Origin: Clostridium sp. 28_12
GTDB taxonomy: Bacteria > Bacillota > Clostridia > TANB77 > CAG-508
Length of the DNA stretch: 37,586 nucleotides
NCBI GenBank assembly: GCA_001916055.1
Contig: MNRR01000026.1
Span: 2,822-40,407 of the forward strand
Reading direction: 5' to 3'
Part shown: in pieces, positions 9,241 through 16,874 of the stretch
Layout: the number at the start of each line of letters is the position of its first letter
Numbering within the stretch: the first letter of the stretch is position 1
The notes under the pieces: model-generated
The model's database searches: none
What the model saw: the letters and a program-made list of their open reading frames with translations, nothing else
What the model was told of the DNA's origin: nothing
Program-made: the position numbers and the translations under genes

Positions 9241-10282
9241 ATGCTGTTTTTCTATTATTTTTTAATATATTTTGAAATTCTTTTTCAAAATCATATTCAT
9301 TAGCTGAAACTGATATAATTCCAACTCCTGAATAGTATATATCTATTTGTTGATATTTCTTTCCATTAACTTTTGTTTGTTGATGGACTAATATTTTATC
9401 AATTAATTCATTTATTATTTCTGGTGTAAGTTCTTTTATCTCCATATATTTCTTAACTTTATCTACAAATGAAGTTATTGCAATTTCTTTTTGTTCTGTT
9501 GTCGAAATACTGTTATTTAATATTTCTATTTTTTCTTTTAAGTCTTTTTGCTCATTTGTGTAATTTGTAGAAAAATTAGAAAACATTTCATCTGTAATCT
9601 TTCCAGAAACATTATCTTCATAAATATGCTGAATTAAGTTATCTATTTCTTTCAATCTTTGCTGATATTGTGTAAGTTGCTTTTTATCTTTAACAATTTG
9701 AGCCTTTTGACTTTTCCATTTTTTGCTATGACTAACTTGCATAATTGTTTCTTTAACTTTTCCAACAAGTGCTTTATCTTTAGTTCTTTTAGAATATTTT
9801 ATTTACTTTTTCACAACAGGAATAGCTATAACGTGTAAATGATAGTGATATATAGGCTTACCATATTCTTCGGTTAATGCAATATTTTATTCATCTGCGT
9901 GCATAACAGCAGATATAATATTATCTTTACCATATTCTGTTTCTGCAAAGTGGAAGGTTTCTTCATAAAATCTCTTTGCAAAATCGTATCCTCCGTGTTT
10001 TTCAAAATAGTCTGAATTGATGTCTAATACTAGTTCATCAAATATTTTAGCATTATCTTTAAGTCCTCTTAATGATACTTTATTTTCATCAATTAGTTCT
10101 TTTAATCTTTCGTTATAAGTTTTGTCGCAAGTTTTGTAATAAACATTATTTTTAGTTTGTTCTAAATCAACATTCATATTGGAATAGGATTGATTTTTTC
10201 TTTCATTGTGTCTTTCTGCCTTACTTATACTTTGTTTTGTATAAGTAACAACTCTTGCAACAGAATAGTTTGTTTTTTCCAT
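9239..10282 (-). pseudogene. composite pseudogene: MobV/Pre relaxase N-terminus joined to serine-recombinase C-terminus
   Basis: Reading from the ATG at 10282 (GAAAGGAA ribosome-binding site), one continuous frame encodes a MobV-type relaxase start (YSVARVV, SKAERHNERKNQSYSN, YNERLKELID, ..ISAVMHADE). It is interrupted by TAA at 9889-9887, continues with YHYHLHVIAIPVV, meets a second TAA at 9805-9803, and resumes with DKALVGKVKETIMQVSHSKKW. After about KSQKA it turns into the coiled-coil and DUF4368-like end of a large serine recombinase (ELIDKILVHQQTKVNGKKYQQIDIYY). So a deletion joined the two genes in frame, and two nonsense codons followed. The serine catalytic domain is absent. The 167-residue tail (9742-9239) has its own ATG but no role can be supported. 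Confidence 0.8.
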
Positions 10283-10370
10283 AAGTGCGTTCCTTTCCTG
10301 CAGGTATGCAAGAGAGGGTGTTTTTTTATAAAGCCTTTTGTAAATCAAACATGATATTTTGTAGCACTTA

Positions 10371-10508
10371 TTATTCATTAAATTCATTGCCCTTAAACAA
10401 TACATACACCACGGGCACTTTTAACTCTAATGGCTCCTTCAAATGAGTAAAATGAGGAATATCAATATTCAATTTTTCAGTATCATATCTAATGACATCT
10501 ATGCTATA
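10371..10508 (-). pseudogene. possible gene fragment (44 codons, no start)
   Basis: The 339 nt between the relaxase start and the Bro-N gene hold no intact gene. On the minus strand a 44-codon open stretch ending in TAA reads like the C-terminus of a real protein (YSIDVIRYDTEKL...HFTHLKEPLELKVPVVYVLF). Its base use is slightly richer in GC than the surroundings. It begins right after an in-frame TGA and has no start codon or ribosome-binding site. I do not recognise the family. It may be a relic of further cargo of the element. Confidence 0.35.
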
Positions 10509-10621
10509 TCACAAATTGCTCAAAGAATCAAGGAAATTTTGAGAATTAATTGTAAAAATCTTGAATTTATGATAATATGTTACCAATAGTTCAAAAGTTC
10601 TACAAGGAGGTATTTCGATAT

Positions 10622-11494
10622 ATGGATAATAACAAATTAGATACAATTACAAACTTGTTTGAAGAAAAAGAAATTAGAAGTATTTGGAATAGCGAAAAAG
10701 AGGAATATTTTTTTAGTGTGGTTGATGTTATAAGTGCATTAACAAATAGTAATGACCCAGCACATTATTGGAGAACTCTTAAATCAAGAATGATTCAAGA
10801 AGGAAATCAAACCGTCACAAATTGTGACACTTTCAAATTAAAAGCAAAAGATGGAAAAATGAGAAATACTGATATGCTAGATACACAAAACATTTTGAGG
10901 CTTATTGAATCTATACCATCACCTAAAGCAGAACCTTTCAAAATGTGGTTAGCTGGTTTAGGTAATGAACGAATAAATGAGGTATTTGATCCAGAGCTAG
11001 CAATTAATCGTGCTGTAAACTATTATCGTAATAAAGGTTATAGTGATGAATGGATTAAGAAAAGATTAACAGGCATTGTTGATAGATTTAAATTAACAGA
11101 TATATGGAAAGATGGTGGTGTTGAAAAACCAATTGAATATGCCATGCTTACTAATGAAATATACAAAGGTTGGTCTGGAATGAAAGCATCAGAATATAAA
11201 AAATTAAAAGGTTTAAGAAAAGAATCTTTAAGAGATAATATGACTGATATTGAAGTCCTTCTTACAGATTTAGGAGAAATAGCTACTCGTGATATTGCAC
11301 AAACAGAGCATCCACAAGGATTTAATGAGAATATGAATGTTGCAAAAAGAGGAGGACAAGTTGCAAATGATGCCAGAAAATCATATGAAAAACAAACTAA
11401 AAAATCAGCAATTTCAAAAAATAATGCATTAAATTATAAATATGTAGCTGACGAAAAATTAATTGAAGATAAGAAATCTAAAAAGAAAAAATAA
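10622..11494 (+). CDS. Bro-N domain protein, DinD-like
   Basis: DNA-binding-type accessory protein of the BRO/KilA antirepressor group, 290 residues. The Bro-N domain is N-terminal (EIRSIWNSEKEEYFFSVVDVISALTNS...HYWRTLKSRM, about 12-110). The rest (ELAINRAVNYYRNKGYSDEWIKKRL, DIATRDIA-type core and RGGQVANDARKSYEKQT near the end) resembles DinD-family proteins, known in E. coli as a DNA-damage-induced modulator of RecA; that function is not shown here. It ends in a lysine-rich tail. The ATG at 10622 follows AAGGAGG; the frame is open to 10577 without a better site. It is cargo of the eroded element, the same strand as the next gene with 77 nt between. Confidence 0.8.
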   Translation: MDNNKLDTITNLFEEKEIRSIWNSEKEEYFFSVVDVISALTNSNDPAHYWRTLKSRMIQEGNQTVTNCDTFKLKAKDGKMRNTDMLDTQNILRLIESIPSPKAEPFKMWLAGLGNERINEVFDPELAINRAVNYYRNKGYSDEWIKKRLTGIVDRFKLTDIWKDGGVEKPIEYAMLTNEIYKGWSGMKASEYKKLKGLRKESLRDNMTDIEVLLTDLGEIATRDIAQTEHPQGFNENMNVAKRGGQVANDARKSYEKQTKKSAISKNNALNYKYVADEKLIEDKKSKKKK

Positions 11495-11571
11495 TTTACT
11501 AAATTAATTGTTATAATTTACTTTCTATGATAAAATTTTAAATGATAATAATATGTTATGGAGAAATTTTA

Positions 11572-13383
11572 ATGCCAAAAATCAAAGATAATATTATAAG
11601 AGTGTTTAATCGAATATTTAGAAAAAATAGTTTTCCGATGCTTGCAAATGTTTCTAAGCAGAATTATGATGAATATCATACTACATATGATACATTGTCG
11701 AAAATATTTGGAGAATTAGATGATATAGAGGCCTATCTTGTAGGTGGCATTTCTTCTGCAATTCAAACTAATCAGGATTTGTATAGAAAAAATAGTGACA
11801 TAGACATTATGTGTAAAGAAGAAGATTTGCCTAAGATAATAAAAAAATTACAAGAAATCGGATATAGTATAGAAGATAAAAGAGGAATAAAAACTAATAA
11901 TATTATAGACATAAATGGAGATTTTAAAGTTGGATGTCATGATATTAATACAAGTATAAAGAATAGCAATTTATTGGGTGTTGGGTTATTTGTTTATAAA
12001 ATAAATAATAATGAAGTAACAACATATAGCTATGCTTTTGATGAAAGAATTGGAAAATTTGTTGGTACAGAAAAAGTAATACCTAAAGAATTATTTGATA
12101 TGATATATAATAATACACCAGTTGATTATAAAGGAATCCAATTAAAAACTCAATCAAAAGAATATACTTATATGTCCAAAAGCAGAGGAACAAGAGCGAA
12201 AGATAAATTAGATGCCTCAATTATTGAACCTACATTAGATGAAAAATCAATGGAAAAAATATCTAAAATCAGAGAATTAGAAGCTAGAACAAATAAATAT
12301 AGACTCGTATTTGACAAAAATGGAAAAATTGAGTCAAGACATAGGTTGCCTTCACTTGAAGATAAAGTTAATTCCTTTTTAACTTCTTTATATATAAGTA
12401 GTTCAACAAAAACACCACAACAAATTGTAAATGATGTATTACAAAGTGAGCAATATAGTAGAGTAATTATTGAGCATCCTGAAATTAATTCATTAATAAA
12501 CGAATGGCAAGAAAAAACTAAACATTATACGTATAGGGACAAAATAAGATTAATTAATATAGATTATTCACAAAAATTGCAAGGCTTTGATAAAAAAGCA
12601 ATAGATAATGCTTTGGATTTTTTGCAGAGAAGACATCAAAATCATGGAAAAAATAATGATGATATTGAATTAGACCCGGAAGCATCTAAAATATTTGAAT
12701 TAATGACAGAATACGGGCAATCAATAAAAAGAATTTTTGTTGATAACAATATTGATATTACACATATAACCAGTATTGCTCCTGAAAAGTTAGAGGGTGG
12801 AGTATTAAGAAAGTCTATTGATAGAGCTAATAATTATGAAACAGAAAGAGTTAATGGCGTATTTGCTTCCTCTTCTTCAATTGATGGAAATAACCCTTAT
12901 ATTGCTCGTAATAGTTCAGGGATGATTATATTAGGAAAATCAACATATATTTATGGAAGTGATAATATTGAAGTAACTCAAGATTCAGAAGGTAAAAAGC
13001 ATGCTATGCTAAGACAACCAAATTATATTTATCATATTAATCCTAATAGATTTAATCCAGTATGCAACCTAACTATTGATCCAAGAAGTCATGAGCCTAT
13101 TTTTGAATTTTCAGAAGAATGGATTTCAGATTCAGAAGTTGATATATCAGACCATAGTCAAGTTAGAAACATTGAACAAGTTAAAGATGTAACAAGTTTA
13201 TTAGAACACTATACGATTTTATGCGATACGCAAAGTCAGGGAATTGGTATGAAAGTTAGACAATCTAAAAGTAAAGATGAAGAATTAAAGTTCATTGCAA
13301 TAAAAATAAAAGATGGTAGTGTTAGAAATATAAATCAAGAAACTGGAATAAATTATAGAGATTTATCAAGTATTGAAAGATAA
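11572..13383 (+). CDS. nucleotidyltransferase-fold protein with large unknown C-terminal domain
   Basis: 603-residue cytoplasmic protein of unknown function. Residues about 25-200 look like a polymerase-beta-type nucleotidyltransferase: GGISS at 58-62 and DID at 76-78 form the classic GG-S...D-x-D active site, as in AadA/LinB-like or MNT/AbiEii enzymes. A later R-x-KD segment (SRGTRAKDKLDASI) fits the family. A helical middle follows. From about residue 400 a second domain begins with YETERVNGVFASSS, then PYIARNSSG and PNYIYHINPNRFNPV; its layout vaguely recalls ADP-ribosyltransferase-type folds, but I cannot confirm this. Start 11572 has GGAG at 8 nt; the alternative at 11542 has none. It is cargo of the eroded element. 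Confidence 0.7.
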   Translation: MPKIKDNIIRVFNRIFRKNSFPMLANVSKQNYDEYHTTYDTLSKIFGELDDIEAYLVGGISSAIQTNQDLYRKNSDIDIMCKEEDLPKIIKKLQEIGYSIEDKRGIKTNNIIDINGDFKVGCHDINTSIKNSNLLGVGLFVYKINNNEVTTYSYAFDERIGKFVGTEKVIPKELFDMIYNNTPVDYKGIQLKTQSKEYTYMSKSRGTRAKDKLDASIIEPTLDEKSMEKISKIRELEARTNKYRLVFDKNGKIESRHRLPSLEDKVNSFLTSLYISSSTKTPQQIVNDVLQSEQYSRVIIEHPEINSLINEWQEKTKHYTYRDKIRLINIDYSQKLQGFDKKAIDNALDFLQRRHQNHGKNNDDIELDPEASKIFELMTEYGQSIKRIFVDNNIDITHITSIAPEKLEGGVLRKSIDRANNYETERVNGVFASSSSIDGNNPYIARNSSGMIILGKSTYIYGSDNIEVTQDSEGKKHAMLRQPNYIYHINPNRFNPVCNLTIDPRSHEPIFEFSEEWISDSEVDISDHSQVRNIEQVKDVTSLLEHYTILCDTQSQGIGMKVRQSKSKDEELKFIAIKIKDGSVRNINQETGINYRDLSSIER

Positions 13384-13447
13384 GCATTATGTAGATATAA
13401 ATTTTAGGGTGAATAAAATAAATAAATTTTACTCATCCTTTTGCTAA

Positions 13448-13810
13448 CTAACAGTAAATCAATTCAGAATATATAATTTCTTCAGCAGAATATTTATAAT
13501 TATTCATTAAACTAACCAATTCTAGTGGATTAGTATCCTTTAAGTTTTCATCAATAGGAATTTTCTCTAACATCTGTTTCATAAGTATATCATATCTTGT
13601 TTTTGCTTGTTTATCTGTATCAACAATATGCTTCCTTAAAGTTCCATCCATAAACATTATTGTATAATCAGCCTTTTTATGTTTTTTCAAATATTCTAGT
13701 CTTAAATGACTATACTTTCCAATATGATAATTTTTTTCGTATTCATTTTATGCTAAATATAAGTTAGGAATATAATAATCTTCTTCTTTATGATAAGTTA
13801 TCTCTCTCAT
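13448..13810 (-). pseudogene. tnpV: tnpV relic (TnpV-family transposon protein) with one stop codon
   Basis: Small accessory protein found in Tn4451-type elements; function unclear. From the ATG at 13810 (AGAAGG upstream) the frame reads MREITYHKEEDYYIPNLYLA, then TAA, then NEYEKNYHIGKYSHLRLEYLKK and on to NPLELVSLMNNYKYSAEEIIYSELIYC. This matches TnpV end to end (119 sense codons), including the conserved LMNN...AEEI...ELIY tail. A single substitution, for example AAA to TAA at codon 21, would restore it. The 80-residue remainder could start from TTG at 13690, but without a convincing ribosome-binding site. Confidence 0.78.
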
Positions 13811-13894
13811 AACTAAAAACCTTCTAAAATTTATTTTCGCTACAAAATGAATTAAAATTCTATATCATATCCAACTGTCAAAACACCAATAAAA

Positions 13895-13944
13895 TAAGGA
13901 AGAACTAAATAAGAACTATTTTGTCCTTATTTAAGTTCTCCCTT
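13895..13944 (-). terminator. terminator of the RluA-family gene
   Basis: On the minus strand AAGGGAGAACTTAAATAAG pairs with CTTATTTAGTTCTTCCTT around a short loop. It begins 13 nt after the stop codon of the pseudouridine synthase gene. The T-rich stretch after it (TTATTTTATT) is modest. Confidence 0.65.
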
Positions 13945-13956
13945 GCTTCTCTCTTT

Positions 13957-14832
13957 TTACGTTAATATCAACTTCATATCATCTGGTAAATCACAACTTA
14001 GAGTCAAAATCTGCTTTGTAATAGGATGAATAAAAGAAATTTTATAACTGTGCAATGCCTGTCTATTAATTAAGGAAGAAGAAGTTCCATACAAAGTATC
14101 ACCTAATAAAGGATGACCAATTGCAGACATATGCACACGGATCTGATGTGTTCTGCCAGTTTGCAAATGACATTCTACAACAGAAAAATTATCATACTTA
14201 GATAGAATTTTATAATTAGTAATTGCAGTTTGCCCACTTTTATCAATACATCTTTCTATAATGCTATTTTTCTTTCGAGCAATAGGGAGACAAACTGTTC
14301 CAATATCACTTTTAAAAAAACCACTAACAAATGCAATATAATATTTTTCAAATGTATTATTTTCCATTTGTTTGATTAAACATTCTTGAACATATTCGTT
14401 TTTGGCAAAAATAATTATACCAGAAGTATTTAAATCAAGTCTATTTATTGGACGAATTTTTCTTTTTAATCCAATTTTATCAAAATAATATTTAACACCA
14501 TTTGCAAGACTGTCTGTATAATGAAGAATCGATGGATGAACAGCAATTCCAGCAGGTTTATTTAAGACAAGAAAGCAATCATCTTCATAAATAATGTCAA
14601 GTGCCATTGAAGTAGAAATTATATTTTTGCTTTCTTCTTCAAAATTTAAATCAACAGAAATAACATCATTTAAGGAAACACTAGAACGAGTATCAACAAT
14701 TACTGAATTTAGATATACATGATGTGATTTGATGAGTTTTTGTTGTAGTCTAGCGGAAATATTTAATTCTTGCTTTAGTATTTGATTAATATTTTTATAA
14801 TTATTGCTTGTTACAATATATTTTAAGTTCAT
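13957..14832 (-). CDS. RluA-family pseudouridine synthase
   Basis: Converts specific uridines in rRNA or tRNA to pseudouridine; 291 residues. An S4-like RNA-binding region lies at about 15-65 (ISARLQQKLIKSHHVYLN). The catalytic domain follows, with DDCFLVLNKPAGIAVHP, the catalytic motif RLDLNTSG (Asp at 133) and LQTGRTHQIRVHMSAIGHPLLGD. The residue before RLD is Asn (INRLD) where most relatives have His; this does not touch the catalytic Asp. The RluD-like layout fits, but the exact target cannot be set from sequence. Start at 14832 has GGAG at 8 nt. It is a single-gene transcript converging on the mobile remnant. Confidence 0.9.
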   Translation of the reverse strand: MNLKYIVTSNNYKNINQILKQELNISARLQQKLIKSHHVYLNSVIVDTRSSVSLNDVISVDLNFEEESKNIISTSMALDIIYEDDCFLVLNKPAGIAVHPSILHYTDSLANGVKYYFDKIGLKRKIRPINRLDLNTSGIIIFAKNEYVQECLIKQMENNTFEKYYIAFVSGFFKSDIGTVCLPIARKKNSIIERCIDKSGQTAITNYKILSKYDNFSVVECHLQTGRTHQIRVHMSAIGHPLLGDTLYGTSSSLINRQALHSYKISFIHPITKQILTLSCDLPDDMKLILT

Positions 14833-14976
14833 ATCTAATCTCCATATAAATGTATTTAGTACAATAATCAGTGTCCATTTAATAATTATTGCGTAGCTAT
14901 GGCTAATAATTTACGTTATGATTTTAACATGATTTTACATAAAAAACAAGTTTTTAGATATATTTTTAAAAAAGTA

Positions 14977-15005
14977 TTTATAAAAATAAAAATATCTGTT
15001 ATAAT
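14977..15005 (+). promoter_or_regulatory. ychF promoter
   Basis: TTTATA-N17-TATAAT, 35 nt before the ychF start codon. The spacing is exact; the -35 box matches moderately. Confidence 0.7.
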
Positions 15006-15040
15006 GTAAAAGGTTAAAAATAGCGAAGGAAGGTTGAAAA

Positions 15041-16132
15041 ATGAAAATAGGAATAGTAGGACTACCAAATGTAGGAAAAAGTACAATGTTTAATAGTATA
15101 ACAAAAGCAGGAGCAGAATGTGCAAATTATCCTTTTTGTACAATCGAACCAAATGTAGGGGTCGTAGCAGTTCCTGATGAAAGAGTAGACAAATTAGCAG
15201 AAATGTATAAACCACAGAAGGTAACAAAGGCAGTAGTAGAATTTGTTGATATTGCAGGACTTGTAAAAGGGGCAAGCAAAGGTGAAGGACTAGGAAATAA
15301 ATTTTTATCACATATACGTGAAGTTGATGCAATAGCTCAGGTAGTAAGATGTTTTGAAGATTCAAATGTAATACATGTTGATGGAAGTGTTGACCCACTA
15401 AGAGATATAGAAACAATAAATTTAGAATTAATTTTTGCGGATATGGAAACACTTGATAAAAGATTGGATAAAGCAAAGAAAAACTTAAAAGCAGATAAAA
15501 AATATCAAGTAGAAATTGATTTTATAGAAAAATTAAAAGCAAATTTAGAAAAAGGAATACCTGCTAGAGCACTTGAATATAACGAAGATGAGCAAGAAAT
15601 GCTAAAAGATATGTTTTTATTAACAGCAAAACCAATAATATACATAGCAAATATTTCAGAAGAACAAATAGGAAATGCTGAAAACGAAGAAATGGTAAAA
15701 CAAGTAAAAGAATATGCAGCAAAAGAAGGAGCAGAAGTCATCCCATTATGTGTGAAAATTGAAGAAGAATTATCAGGTCTAGAGGATGAAGACAAAAAAG
15801 AAATGTTAGAAGCATTAGGATTAAAAGAATCTGGATTAGATATATTAATAAAGAAAAGCTATGACTTATTAGGATTAATGTCATTTTTAACAGCTGGTGA
15901 ACCAGAAGTAAGAGCTTGGACAATAAAGAAAAATACAAAAGCACCAAAAGCAGCTGGAAAAATCCATTCAGACATTGAAAGAGGATTTATAAAAGCAGAG
16001 ATTGTTTCATATGAGGATTTAATAAGAGAAGGTTCAATGGTAGCTGCTAAAGAAAAAGGGCTTGTAAGACAAGAAGGAAAAGAGTATATAATGCAAGATG
16101 GAGATATTGTATTATTTAAATTTAATGTTTAA
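15041..16132 (+). CDS. ychF: ribosome-binding ATPase YchF
   Basis: Obg-related P-loop protein that binds ribosomes and prefers ATP; 363 residues, the standard length. The Walker A is GLPNVGKST (7-15). The switch segment is NYPFCTIEPNVG, and DIAGLVKGASKGEGLGNKFLSHIREVDA covers G3. A coiled-coil insert follows (about 130-200). The C-terminal TGS domain begins near RAWTIKKNTKAP and ends DGDIVLFKFNV. As in other YchF proteins, NxxE (NISEE) replaces the GTP-specific NKxD, which explains ATP preference. Ribosome-binding site GAAGGAAGG precedes the ATG. It is alone behind its own promoter. Confidence 0.97.
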   Translation: MKIGIVGLPNVGKSTMFNSITKAGAECANYPFCTIEPNVGVVAVPDERVDKLAEMYKPQKVTKAVVEFVDIAGLVKGASKGEGLGNKFLSHIREVDAIAQVVRCFEDSNVIHVDGSVDPLRDIETINLELIFADMETLDKRLDKAKKNLKADKKYQVEIDFIEKLKANLEKGIPARALEYNEDEQEMLKDMFLLTAKPIIYIANISEEQIGNAENEEMVKQVKEYAAKEGAEVIPLCVKIEEELSGLEDEDKKEMLEALGLKESGLDILIKKSYDLLGLMSFLTAGEPEVRAWTIKKNTKAPKAAGKIHSDIERGFIKAEIVSYEDLIREGSMVAAKEKGLVRQEGKEYIMQDGDIVLFKFNV

Positions 16133-16155
16133 AATAAAAAAATGTACAAAAAAAC

Positions 16156-16184
16156 TTGCTTTTTATAAAAAAATGTAGTATAAA
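16156..16184 (+). promoter_or_regulatory. promoter of the LPKAG protein gene
   Basis: TTGCTT-N17-TATAAA, 55 nt before the ATG at 16239. Confidence 0.6.
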
Positions 16185-16238
16185 TATAAGTGAGAGTTAA
16201 ATACTATAGATAAAAGTAAAAAAGAAAGAGGTATAAAA

Positions 16239-16613
16239 ATGAGAAGAGAGAAAATTTTTAAAGTAATTATAACATTAATAATTGGAGTTGTTTTATTTGT
16301 AATGTCAACAAATGTTTTTGCGGCTGATTCAGAACTTAATTTTTTTGATGATACAACAAATCAATTAGATATAAGTAATACTACTAATACAAATACTGCA
16401 AACAATGCAAATAACGCAAATGCAAATGCAAATATAAATAGTAATACTAATACAAACACAAATACAAAAACAAGTACAAACACAAGTAATTATAATACAA
16501 GTTTACCCAAAGCTGGTGCACCGGAAAATACAATGATAGGTGTAGTTGCAACTTTATTAGTAGTAGTTTCAATATATGCATATAAAAAAGTAAATCAATA
16601 TAAAAATATATAA
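16239..16613 (+). CDS. small secreted protein with LPKAG sorting-like motif
   Basis: 124-residue surface protein candidate of unknown function. It has an N-terminal signal peptide (basic MRREK, hydrophobic core, cleavage likely after VFA-A near 29). A spacer made almost only of Asn, Thr, Ala and Ser follows (about 43-86), then LPKAG at 89-93, a hydrophobic helix (about 97-115) and a short Lys-containing tail. That order is the signature of a sortase-anchored protein, but position four of the motif is Ala instead of Thr of LPXTG. No sortase is in the window. It may instead stay as a simple two-helix membrane protein. Ribosome-binding site AAAGAGG precedes the ATG. It is followed directly by the thrS T-box leader. 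Confidence 0.7.
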   Translation: MRREKIFKVIITLIIGVVLFVMSTNVFAADSELNFFDDTTNQLDISNTTNTNTANNANNANANANINSNTNTNTNTKTSTNTSNYNTSLPKAGAPENTMIGVVATLLVVVSIYAYKKVNQYKNI

Positions 16614-16629
16614 GAGAAAAAGTAAAATA

Positions 16630-16823
16630 AAGGTTTCTGACAGAGAAAATTAGTCATAGGCTGAAAACTAATTTAAGAAAACATATTTGAAAAACTAACT
16701 CTTTGAATTTCTAACGAATAAGCTAGACGTTTAAGACACGTTATAGTCTAAATAAGTTAAAAAATGGGATGGAACCGTGTATATGCACTCCTATGGACTA
16801 AGAGTCTATAGGTGTGTTTTTTT
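16630..16823 (+). promoter_or_regulatory. T-box leader of thrS
   Basis: tRNA-sensing leader RNA that reads uncharged tRNA-Thr. The T-box sequence itself is GGGATGGAACCGTG (about 16766-16779), directly before a terminator hairpin and the thrS gene. Upstream lie an 8-bp hairpin AAATTAGT/ACTAATTT (about 16654-16682) and a TAGAC/GTCTA helix (about 16722-16749), plausible stem I and stem III parts. The left limit is approximate. The specifier codon could not be fixed with confidence; ACT in the AAAAACTAACTC stretch is one candidate. The promoter is not clear and may lie in the end of the preceding gene. Confidence 0.88.
16785..16823 (+). terminator. T-box-controlled terminator
   Basis: CACTCCTATGGACT pairs with AGTCTATAGGTGTG around AAG and is followed by seven T. 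It overlaps the 3' side of the T-box antiterminator region, as expected for read-through when uncharged tRNA binds. Confidence 0.85.
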
Positions 16824-16874
16824 GTTTCTTTAAACAAAAAAAGTGTTTTCAAATATCCCAAAGGAGGTATAAAA

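Larger units (their letters stand above)
9239..13810. mobile_element. eroded Tn4451-like mobilizable element with two cargo genes
   Basis: Inferred extent. Three hallmark pieces of Tn4451/Tn4453-type elements are present: the C-terminal part of a large serine recombinase (TnpX-like), the N-terminal part of a MobV/Pre relaxase (TnpZ-like), and TnpV. The first two are fused by a deletion and carry stop codons. The third has one stop codon. Between them lie two intact plus-strand genes, a Bro-N protein and a nucleotidyltransferase protein. With no intact recombinase the element cannot move by itself. The exact ends are not visible; these are the outer edges of the recognisable genes. Confidence 0.65.

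Noticed and set aside
14880..14925. ATTATTGC / GC(T)AATAAT partial inverted repeat upstream of the pseudouridine synthase gene
   Set aside because: Short arms with a bulge and a 9-nt loop; no better than expected by chance in such AT-rich DNA.
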